28,647 nucleotides of DNA from assembly GCA_964480425.1 (NCBI GenBank), contig CAYZPY010000014.1:1-28647 (forward strand), given 5' to 3'. Position 1 is the stretch's first letter. Every line of letters starts with the position of its first letter. Of this stretch, positions 1 to 6,421 are shown in pieces. The translations under genes were made by a program, and so were the position numbers. The notes beneath the pieces are model-generated. The model was given only the letters and a program-made list of their open reading frames with translations, searched no databases and was not told the origin of the DNA. The stretch is from CAYYMD01 sp964480425. Its GTDB lineage: Bacteria > Planctomycetota > Phycisphaerae > SM23-33.

Positions 1-1280
1 TCCAGCGGCACGGCGGCGGGCTCGCCCGGCTTGAGCCGGGTGCACCAGTTCTCCATCGCGCGGGCGACGATGCGGCATTCCAGCGCCCTGGCCAGGTGGC
101 GTCCCAGCACCGACGGCAGCACATCTGCGCCGACGCCGGCGACCGAAAGGGCCGATTCCACCTCGGATTTGATCTCTTCGTGTCCGCCGACGTAACCCAC
201 CATGAAGCGAGCCAGCGGGCCGACCTCGGCCGGTTTGTCTCCGTAGCGCGGTGCCTTGAGCCACGAATACGCCCCGTCCTTGCCGGGGGAAGCGACGGTC
301 TTGCCCTGTGACGGATGGGCGGAGCATTCGTCGGTGTAACGGGAACAGGCGACCTGCTCGGTGATTTTTGCCACGTCCACGTCCGCAAGCCCCTCGTCGG
401 GGTCCAGGTATCCGCCCGGAAGCAGGCGAGACCGCTTTGACCCGTCGCCGCCGTTGTCGTCCGTCTCGAAACCGCCATAGGCCAGGTAACGCCGCACTCC
501 CGCGCCCATGTTGAAATAATCATCGTAAGCCCCGGCGAGCTTGAAGATGGTCGGGATGTAAACGTCATCCACGAATTCCCGGATTTCCCCAAGTTTGCCG
601 AGGAACGTGGCGACCTTGTCTGCCGTCACCTCGCTGGTGACGCCACCGGGCACTATGCCGATGTTGTGCGGCATCTTTCCCCCGAATATGCAGAGCATTT
701 CGTGGCACACCCTGCGGACGTGCAGGGCCTTGAGATACGCCCTGACAAGTTCAACGTTTGTGGCCTTGTCGCAGCGATAGTCGCCTTCGTAGCGTGGGAA
801 GAACGGCGACAGTTCGCCCCGGTCGATGAATGACTTTACGGCCTTGAGATCGCTGTCGCTGCCTTGGTAATCGCCCAGGGCCGTTACGTCCACGAAGTCC
901 AGCGCCGCCAGTGCGAAAAAGTGCAGAATGTGCGACTGGAGGTAATTGCTTCCCAGCAGCAGGTTGCGCACGAGCCGCCCGTTTGGCGGAATTTTGTCCG
1001 CCACGCCCAGCGCCTCGTCCAGCGAAAGCGCCGAGGCGGTCCCGTGCGCCGTGGGGCACACCCCGCATACGCGCTGGGTCAGGCGCACCGCGTCCAGCGG
1101 GTGCCGCCCGGACAGGATATTTTCGAACCCGCGGAACAGCGTGCCGCAGCACCGCGCCTCGGACACTTTGCCGCCGTCGACTATCGCCTCAATTTTGAGG
1201 TGGCCTTCGATTCGGGTAATGGGGTCTATTGTCAGTGCGTTGCCGTTTTCGTCGTGAACGTGTGGATGGGGACCGTGCAT
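1..1280 (-). CDS. [NiFe] hydrogenase large (catalytic) subunit, C-terminus cut by window edge
   Basis: Catalytic subunit that would hold the NiFe(CN)2CO centre and oxidise or evolve H2. I translated the minus strand from the ATG at 1280 and it stays open to base 1, giving about 426 residues. The N-terminal DPITRIEGHLKIE motif is present. The L1 nickel-ligand motif is QRVCGVCPTAHG (about residues 60-71), with its two cysteines spaced CGVC. GGKMPHNIGIVPGGVT follows near residue 210. The distal L2 motif (DPCxxC or its Sec variant) lies beyond the window. The ATG is preceded by GGAGA at a good distance, and the gene starts 15 bases after the small-subunit stop, so the two are one transcription unit. 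The family is certain. The subgroup is not, although the small subunit resembles [NiFeSe]-type enzymes. Confidence 0.95.
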   Translation of the reverse strand, partial: MHGPHPHVHDENGNALTIDPITRIEGHLKIEAIVDGGKVSEARCCGTLFRGFENILSGRHPLDAVRLTQRVCGVCPTAHGTASALSLDEALGVADKIPPNGRLVRNLLLGSNYLQSHILHFFALAALDFVDVTALGDYQGSDSDLKAVKSFIDRGELSPFFPRYEGDYRCDKATNVELVRAYLKALHVRRVCHEMLCIFGGKMPHNIGIVPGGVTSEVTADKVATFLGKLGEIREFVDDVYIPTIFKLAGAYDDYFNMGAGVRRYLAYGGFETDDNGGDGSKRSRLLPGGYLDPDEGLADVDVAKITEQVACSRYTDECSAHPSQGKTVASPGKDGAYSWLKAPRYGDKPAEVGPLARFMVGYVGGHEEIKSEVESALSVAGVGADVLPSVLGRHLARALECRIVARAMENWCTRLKPGEPAAVPL

Positions 1281-1295
1281 TGCGAAATTCTCCGT

Positions 1296-2174
1296 TTACT
1301 GCTCGGGCTGCAGCAGTCGAAACTGCTCCATTCGTTGCTCGTCAATCTTCCTGTACAGAGGGCTGAGGCGGTCGGGGAAGTCCGGCTCCACGCATCCGTG
1401 GCATGGGCTTCCGGCGCCCACGCACCAGTTGGTGCCGCTGTTCCACATGCGTGTGGGGCAATCGGCGAAGGTGACCGGTCCCTTGCATCCAAGTTCGTAG
1501 AGGCACCCCGGCTCGCCGAAATTTTTTGCGAACCGCCCGGCGTCGAAGTCGGCCCTGCGGGGACAGGTCTCGTGGACGCACTTTCCGTAGAACATTTTGG
1601 GACGATTCAGTTCGTCCAGCTCGACGCCGTCCAGTCCGTACATTGCCACTGCCGCCAGCGTGCCCACCAGCCAGTCCGGGTGGGGCGGGCAGCCGGGTAT
1701 GTTCACCACTGTCGTGTCGATACCGTTCTCGACCAGCAGTTCATTCAGCGACACGGCGCCGGTCGGGTTCGGACGCCCGGCCGGTATCCCACCGAACGAC
1801 GCGCACGTGCCCATGGACACCGCCACCATGGCGTTTTGCGCCAGTCGGCAGGCCAGTTCGCTGATGGGCGTCTCGATGTCGCCGGACGCCCCGAGTGTAG
1901 CGAACTCGCTGCTGCCCAGCTGGGGAGAACCTTCTATCACGAAAACGTACTGTCCCTCCTGTGCCTGCTGGTCGTGAAGGATATCCAGAACCTGCTGTCC
2001 CTGCCCGGCCATGATCGTCGTCAGAAATCTGAGCGATACGTGCTTTCCGGGAGTCAGTTCCCGAAGCACAAGCGAGCTGGCAGAGGGTGAAAATGAATTC
2101 AGAAGGGAAACTGCGCATCCGGTGCATGCGGCTCCCTGGAGCCACACAGCCGGAATCTCAACTACCTTGCCCAT
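1296..2174 (-). CDS. [NiFe] hydrogenase small (electron-transfer) subunit
   Basis: Iron-sulfur subunit, 292 residues, that passes electrons from the NiFe site. Cluster ligands can be assigned by motif: proximal C17, C20 (GAACTGC), C124 and C162 (NIPGC); distal H201, C204, C224 and C230; medial C239, C251, C258 and C261. Position 251 (NWCVGAG) is the site occupied by proline in standard enzymes with a [3Fe-4S] medial cluster, so a medial [4Fe-4S] cluster is likely, as in [NiFeSe] hydrogenases. The start at 2174 is chosen because AAGGAG lies 7 bases upstream. The upstream in-frame extension has no ribosome-binding site. There is no Tat signal or hydrophobic N-terminus and no C-terminal anchor, so the enzyme is probably cytoplasmic. 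The large subunit follows directly. Confidence 0.95.
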   Translation of the reverse strand: MGKVVEIPAVWLQGAACTGCAVSLLNSFSPSASSLVLRELTPGKHVSLRFLTTIMAGQGQQVLDILHDQQAQEGQYVFVIEGSPQLGSSEFATLGASGDIETPISELACRLAQNAMVAVSMGTCASFGGIPAGRPNPTGAVSLNELLVENGIDTTVVNIPGCPPHPDWLVGTLAAVAMYGLDGVELDELNRPKMFYGKCVHETCPRRADFDAGRFAKNFGEPGCLYELGCKGPVTFADCPTRMWNSGTNWCVGAGSPCHGCVEPDFPDRLSPLYRKIDEQRMEQFRLLQPEQ

Positions 2175-2328
2175 GTAAAACTCCTTATCAGCACCTCGCA
2201 CAAATCGGCGCCGGTTTCGATCCACCAAGGCGGGAGGTGTCTGCACTTATATAATCAAAGACCACATAAGTGACAGCAAATTGTAGCAGCGGATAACGGG
2301 GGGAATCAACTACCCATTGGGAAAAAAT

Positions 2329-3087
2329 TCACACCTGGCATGGCGGTTCGTCGGCGAGTGATTCGATAATTTCCGCAACCGCCTTTAATTGCTCGTCGTT
2401 ACCGCTGACGCCCAGCCACACGGCGCCTTCTGCGCCGTGGATTCCGCCCGAGGCGGTAATGAACGCCTCGGCGCCGGTGAGCAGTTTTATGGCGTCCAAT
2501 TCGGTGAAAATTTCCCCGGCCAGGGGCATCAGTCGCGGGCCGGTCGCCCCCGGGGCGTTAACCTCCACTGCCAGCGACATGATGTCGCGATCAACGCGCT
2601 TTTCCACGCCCACTGGTATCATGAGGCGCACACGTCGACCTGCCGCAGCCGAGACGGCCGCCAGCGACGTGCCAGCCCGGGGATGCTCTATCAGCACGCC
2701 GGCGCTGCGACGGGCGAGGTTAATAGCGTTGGCGCCTTTGAGTATGACGTCGCCCTGGGACATGTCGTCGACGACCTCGAATATGGTCTTGTGGTTTTCC
2801 CACCTGCCGTCGTGCAGGATGACGTCGCCGCCGAATTTAAACTCGTCTTCACCAGCGTAAAAATTCGGCGGGATCACCACGCCCCGGCGGAATCCCCGGC
2901 GGTGGAAATCCTGCGACTGCTTTGTGCGGGTGAGGATTTCCTCGGCCACGTATCCGTTGGTGGACCCGGCTATGATTACGAGCACGCCTTTTTGCAGCAC
3001 CTTTTTGATATGGTGGTGTTCGAGCATCCCACGGGCGATGAGCCGCTTGCCCATCGCCGGGGTAAGCAAAAATTGTCTCAATGGCAT
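2329..3087 (-). CDS. conserved protein of unknown function
   Basis: A 252-residue soluble protein that I cannot assign to a function. The ATG at 3087 has GGAG 7 bases upstream. No signal peptide, membrane segment or cysteine-rich motif is visible. The sequence alternates strand-like and helix-like stretches: VLVIIAGSTNGYVAEEIL near residue 35, GGDVILHDGRW near 90, then VILKGANAI and GVLIEHPRAGTSLAA, and a C-terminal GAEAFITASGGIHGAEGAV. This looks like a Rossmann-like or sugar/nucleotide-binding fold. It faintly recalls an uncharacterised conserved family that I associate with methanogens, but I cannot confirm this. It sits between tRNA-Ser and the hydrogenase genes on the same strand, 154 bases from the small subunit, so a link to hydrogen metabolism is only suggested by position. 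Confidence 0.8.
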   Translation of the reverse strand: MPLRQFLLTPAMGKRLIARGMLEHHHIKKVLQKGVLVIIAGSTNGYVAEEILTRTKQSQDFHRRGFRRGVVIPPNFYAGEDEFKFGGDVILHDGRWENHKTIFEVVDDMSQGDVILKGANAINLARRSAGVLIEHPRAGTSLAAVSAAAGRRVRLMIPVGVEKRVDRDIMSLAVEVNAPGATGPRLMPLAGEIFTELDAIKLLTGAEAFITASGGIHGAEGAVWLGVSGNDEQLKAVAEIIESLADEPPCQV

Positions 3088-3153
3088 CTTGTGCTCCGGG
3101 AATAGCCGAATCGTTGACGAATTAACAAATCAGCAAGTCATCGAAATAACAAG

Positions 3154-3240
3154 CGGAGAGGGTGGGATTCGAACCCACGGTGCCCCAAAGGACACACCGG
3201 TTTTCGAAACCGGCCCGATCAGCCGCTCCGGCACCTCTCC
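3154..3240 (-). tRNA. tRNA-Ser (anticodon CGA)
   Basis: Read on the minus strand, the molecule is 87 nt. The acceptor stem is GGAGAGG/CCTCTCC with discriminator G. The anticodon stem is CCGGT/ACCGG with loop TTCGAAA, giving anticodon CGA at 3204-3206. A long class II variable arm (around GTGTCCTTTGGGGCAC) follows, and the T arm is GTGGG-TTCGAAT-CCCAC. The long variable arm and the anticodon both indicate serine, reading UCG. CCA does not appear to be encoded. Confidence 0.96.
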
Positions 3241-3274
3241 GTGTCCGGTTAACCGGAAATTACCAGATAAACGT

Positions 3275-3388
3275 TGATAATGAACCAGTTTATTAGTTTA
3301 TTAGGTTGTTCGTCAATAAGTTGATTGATTGGTGCATCGGCTAATCGGTGAACCGGCTGAACATTTTTCACTGATCAACTGATTAACT
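3275..3388. repeat. GATTAACTG-rich intergenic repeat tract upstream of leuB
   Basis: The gap between tRNA-Ser and leuB is filled with degenerate, AT-rich units resembling (G/C)TGATTAACTG, such as AGTTTATTAG, TTGATTGATTGG, GGCTAATCGG and TGATCAACTGATTAACT. The last of these (3372-3388) recurs exactly at 7551-7567 next to pdxA. It carries no ORF. The leuB leader and any promoter must lie inside this tract. Confidence 0.55.
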
Positions 3389-3406
3389 GGGTACAGGAAT
3401 AAGAAT

Positions 3407-4519
3407 ATGAACATAGCGGTAATAGGCGGAGACGGGACCGGTCCGGAAGTTGTCGCCCAGGGCCTCAAGGTTCTGGCGGCGGTGGCGGAAAAGGTCGGCT
3501 TCGAGTACAAGACAAAGGAATTCAACGTCAGCGGCGAGAGGTACCTCGCCGCCGGGGGAGACCCTGATGTCCCCAGCATCCCGGTTATATCCGAGCAGGA
3601 AATAGAGGAACTGAAAACCTTCGACGCCATTTACTTAGGCGCCGTGGGACACCCCGACATCGCGCCGGGCATCCTGGAAAAGGGCCTGCTGCTGCGCCTG
3701 AGGTTCGCGCTGGACCAGTACGTCAACCTGCGCCCCGTCAAGCTCTACCCCGGCGTATGGACGCCGCTGAAGGACAAGGGTCCCGAAGATATCGACTTCG
3801 TAGTGGTCCGCGAAAATACCGAGGGCCTGTACACGGGCATGGGCGGGCGGCAGTACAAGGACACGCCCCATGAGGTAGCCACCCAGATAATGTGCAACAC
3901 GCGCCGGGGCGTCGAAAGGGCCGTCCGCTACGCCTTCGAACTGTGCCGCAGGCGCGACGATAAGAAGCGTCTGACTCTCGTAGGCAAGACAAACGTGCTG
4001 ACCTACGCCCACGACCTGTGGTACCGGGCGTTCTGCAAGGTCGGCGAAGAATATCCCGACATCGAGAAGGACTACAACCACGTGGACGCATGCTGCATGT
4101 GGTTCGTCAAGAATCCCAAATACTACGACACCATAGTGGTGTGCAACATGTTCGGCGACATAATCACCGACCTGGGCGCCATGATCCAGGGCGGCATGGG
4201 CGTGGCGGCAGGGGGGAACATCAATCCCGAAGGCACAAGCATGTTCGAGCCGATAGGCGGCTCGGCGCCCAAGTACACCGGAAAGAACGTCATAAATCCA
4301 ATCGCGGCAGTCGCATCGCTGGCAATGATGCTGCGGGAGACCGGAACAAACATATCAAAGGACGAATCCGACGCGGCGGATAAACTCATCACCGCCGGCG
4401 ACCTCGTCGAGAAGGCGATCATGTCGGTGACGCCGAAGATGAAATCTCAATCGGCCGGTAAAATGGGCTTCTCGACCACCGAGGTGGGCAACATGCTCGT
4501 CGAGGCAGTAAAGGCCTGA
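3407..4519 (+). CDS. leuB: 3-isopropylmalate dehydrogenase (isocitrate/isopropylmalate dehydrogenase family)
   Basis: Oxidative decarboxylation of 3-isopropylmalate in leucine biosynthesis, 370 residues, cytosolic. The substrate-binding helix reads GLLLRLRFALDQYVNLRP, the isopropylmalate-type arrangement rather than isocitrate dehydrogenase, and closely resembles actinobacterial LeuB. The catalytic Tyr in ENTEGLYTG, the Lys in LVGKTNVLTYA and the metal-binding Asp pair in FGDIITDLGA are present. The cofactor loop is unusual: residues 284-293 read GGSAPKYTGK where LeuB normally has HGSAPDIAGK. The Lys-Tyr pair (289-290) is what NADP-dependent isocitrate dehydrogenase carries. It stands alone, without leuA or leuCD nearby. 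A related beta-decarboxylating dehydrogenase such as a tartrate dehydrogenase is the main alternative. Confidence 0.88.
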   Translation: MNIAVIGGDGTGPEVVAQGLKVLAAVAEKVGFEYKTKEFNVSGERYLAAGGDPDVPSIPVISEQEIEELKTFDAIYLGAVGHPDIAPGILEKGLLLRLRFALDQYVNLRPVKLYPGVWTPLKDKGPEDIDFVVVRENTEGLYTGMGGRQYKDTPHEVATQIMCNTRRGVERAVRYAFELCRRRDDKKRLTLVGKTNVLTYAHDLWYRAFCKVGEEYPDIEKDYNHVDACCMWFVKNPKYYDTIVVCNMFGDIITDLGAMIQGGMGVAAGGNINPEGTSMFEPIGGSAPKYTGKNVINPIAAVASLAMMLRETGTNISKDESDAADKLITAGDLVEKAIMSVTPKMKSQSAGKMGFSTTEVGNMLVEAVKA

Positions 4520-4741
4520 CCCTAACGCGCGGGTCGCAAAGCGGGCCGACCGGCAACAATCCGTTTAGTGACATACGCCGAGGGTCGTTTCGCGATTGCG
4601 GAAGTAAAAATTTTAGGGATGAGGCGAAAAATTACCCTTACTCCATGTAATATATAAGTTCATCTATCTCAGATACATAGATTGACTTTATTGGAGTTGG
4701 GCTCGTATATTTCTGTATTTTGTCGCCTGTGTTAATATGCA

Positions 4742-4759
4742 GTGACACAGTGCTGTCAC
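4742..4759. promoter_or_regulatory. inverted repeat upstream of the WYL regulator, possible operator
   Basis: GTGACA (4742-4747) and TGTCAC (4754-4759) form perfect 6-bp arms with a 6-bp spacer, 31 bases before the regulator's ATG and just upstream of an AT-rich stretch (GATAATAAAGG). The position fits an autoregulatory operator for the adjacent HTH protein. This is inference from symmetry and place only. The rest of 4520-4741 holds a GACCC/GGGTC hairpin right after leuB and no credible gene. Confidence 0.35.
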
Positions 4760-4790
4760 CGCCGCGTGCGATAATAAAGGAAAGTGCCTG

Positions 4791-5768
4791 ATGAAGGTAA
4801 GCCGGATTTATAGAATCATTCAATTGATTACCATGCTACAGAGCGGCAGGAATTACACGGTCGATGAACTTTCCCGGGAGCTTGGAGTATCCAAGCGGAC
4901 CGTCTTCCGCGACTTGAACGTCCTGGAGCTGGCGCACATTCCATACTACTTCGACCGGGACAAGGGCGGGTACGCCATCGGCAGGCATTTTTTCCTGCCC
5001 CCGCTGAATCTGACGCTGACCGAGGCGTTGTCCATGCTCGTGCTGACCGGGCAGATGAAAGGGCGCCGGCAGGTGCCGCTTCTGGGGCACGCCGCAAGGG
5101 CGGGGGCAAAACTCCAGAATTCCCTGCCCAGGTCAATACGGCAGTACCTTGGCGACATGATTCGCCGCGTTAACGTGTCTATGGGACCGCTGGCGGGGCA
5201 CCGCGGGCTCGACCGGACGTTCGAGGAACTTGCCGCCGCCATAGCGTCCAGGCGCGTGTGCCGAATCGTTTACATCAGTTTCCACGAGCGAAAGCAGTTC
5301 ACCACGAACGTCAGGCCGATGAGACTGGTGTTCGTCAACAGGGCGTGGTACCTGATCGCCTACTCGGGGAGGCACCGCCAGCTGAGGACGTTCAAACTGG
5401 GGCGGATACACAGGCTCGCCGTGACCGACCGCTCGTTCACCAAACCCCGCCACGTCGACCTGGACGAATATTTCGGCCTGGCGTGGAGCATGATCCCCGA
5501 GGGCGAGGTATACGACGTTCACCTGCACTTCGAGCCGATGGTGGCGGGCAACGTCGCCGAGGTCCACTGGCATTCCACCCAGCAGGTGCATTGGAACGAC
5601 GACGGTTCGGCGGAATTTCACGTTCGAGTTAACGGCCTGCGGGAGATCACCTGGTGGATACTCGGCTACGGCGACCAGGTGAAGGTTGTCTCGCCGCGTG
5701 CGCTCCAGAAGCGCGTCCTCGACGTCGCCAGTTCGATAATCCGGCGGTACCGTAAGGAGCGTCGCTGA
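4791..5768 (+). CDS. HTH and WYL-domain transcriptional regulator
   Basis: A 325-residue DNA-binding regulator of the DeoR-like HTH plus WYL type. The N-terminal winged helix-turn-helix (about residues 5-60) includes YTVDELSRELGVSKRTVFRDL. A linker follows, then the WYL domain around residues 160-230 with its signature RAWYLIAYSGRHRQLRTFKLGRI. A C-terminal WCX-like extension contains EITWWILGYGDQVKVVSP and ends in a basic helix. WYL domains are ligand sensors, often of nucleic-acid or nucleotide origin; the ligand cannot be told here. The start is supported by AAAGGAAAG just upstream. The dtd ATG lies 2 bases after its stop, so the two genes are translationally coupled and co-transcribed. Confidence 0.92.
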   Translation: MKVSRIYRIIQLITMLQSGRNYTVDELSRELGVSKRTVFRDLNVLELAHIPYYFDRDKGGYAIGRHFFLPPLNLTLTEALSMLVLTGQMKGRRQVPLLGHAARAGAKLQNSLPRSIRQYLGDMIRRVNVSMGPLAGHRGLDRTFEELAAAIASRRVCRIVYISFHERKQFTTNVRPMRLVFVNRAWYLIAYSGRHRQLRTFKLGRIHRLAVTDRSFTKPRHVDLDEYFGLAWSMIPEGEVYDVHLHFEPMVAGNVAEVHWHSTQQVHWNDDGSAEFHVRVNGLREITWWILGYGDQVKVVSPRALQKRVLDVASSIIRRYRKERR

Positions 5769-5770
5769 AC

Positions 5771-6205
5771 ATGCGGGCGATATTGCAGATAGTAAGCTCG
5801 GTCGAGGTCGAGACCGACGGCAAACCGGTCGGAAAAATCGGCAAAGGGCTGCTTGTGTACGTTGGCGTGGCTGCCGGCGACGACGAGTCCGAGGCGCGCA
5901 GGGTGGCCCGGAAGGTCGCGAAGCTCAGAATATTCGCCGACGAGCATGGGAAACTGAATCTGTCCGTCCGGGACGTACGGGGGGGCGTCCTGGCGGTTTC
6001 GAATTTTACGCTGCTGGCAGACACGCGCAAAGGACGCAGGCCCACATTCACCGACGCCGCGTCGGTACAACAGGCCCGCCGGCTCTACGAAATTTTCGTA
6101 GAGGAGTTGAAAGAGTGCGGCTGCGAGGTGGCGTGCGGGCAGTTCGCCGCGAAGATGAAAATACGAAGCGTCGCCGAAGGACCGGTCAACGTGATTGTTG
6201 ATTAG
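5771..6205 (+). CDS. dtd: D-aminoacyl-tRNA deacylase, divergent
   Basis: Proofreading enzyme that hydrolyses D-amino acids (and glycine) from mischarged tRNA, 144 residues, the usual family length. The fold is clear from GKIGKGLLVYVGV, LRIFADEHGKLNLS and LLADTRKGRRPTFTDAA. The two signature motifs are altered. The usual SQFTL is SNFTL, keeping the Thr, and the usual NDGPVT near the C-terminus is AEGPVN. The N-terminal QRV-RAS segment is QIVSSV, so the conserved Arg after Gln is Ile. These changes sit around the chiral-proofreading site, so specificity may differ from textbook Dtd. It follows the WYL regulator by 2 bases and shares its transcript. Confidence 0.88.
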   Translation: MRAILQIVSSVEVETDGKPVGKIGKGLLVYVGVAAGDDESEARRVARKVAKLRIFADEHGKLNLSVRDVRGGVLAVSNFTLLADTRKGRRPTFTDAASVQQARRLYEIFVEELKECGCEVACGQFAAKMKIRSVAEGPVNVIVD

Positions 6206-6290
6206 TTAACTGGTAACTCCCTCCCGCCTGCAGCAAACAGGCGGGAATTGACCAATCAAATAGTCAATGAATTAAAGAATTAACTAATTA
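6196..6290. repeat. GATTAACTG-type repeat tract with CTGCC hairpin after dtd
   Basis: The tract has the same composition as the other intergenic repeats (TTGATTAGTTAACTGG, TTAACTAATTAATGAAT). It surrounds a perfect hairpin, CCCGCCTG (6223-6230) and CAGGCGGG (6238-6245), with a 7-nt loop. No T-run follows this hairpin, so it is not a canonical terminator. Confidence 0.5.
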
Positions 6291-6311
6291 ATGAATAAAC
6301 GCCATCGTCAG

Positions 6312-6389
6312 GCGGCTCACTCGTCAAAGCCGATTTATTGTGCTGAAACGACCCCCGACCCAGGCTTTGCACGGTGGGCCGCTTTTTTT
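6312..6389 (+). terminator. long-stem hairpin with T-tract: terminator or 3' part of a structured RNA
   Basis: GCGGCTCAC (6312-6320), CGT and CAAAGCC (6325-6331) pair with GGCTTTG (6363-6369), ACG and GTGGGCCGC (6374-6382). This gives 19 base pairs with one G-U, one bulged T and one bulged C. The loop is 31 nt, and seven T follow (6383-6389). It ends the regulator/dtd unit and converges on pdxA. The stem is longer and the loop much larger than in an ordinary terminator, so a small RNA ending here is possible. Confidence 0.65.
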
Positions 6390-6421
6390 AATCCACGCCG
6401 GCGTGGGCACCGGGGCGGTAA

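Noticed and set aside
864..2090. Long plus-strand open frame of about 400 codons
   Set aside because: It lies opposite the two hydrogenase genes, has no family resemblance and is explained by the GC-rich third-codon pattern of the real genes.
4638..4823. Minus-strand 61-codon frame before the WYL regulator
   Set aside because: No convincing ribosome-binding site, overlaps the regulator's start and its putative operator, and no recognisable protein features.
6391..6406. CCACGCCGGCGTGG palindrome as a pdxA terminator
   Set aside because: Read in the pdxA direction it is followed by A-rich, not T-rich, sequence.
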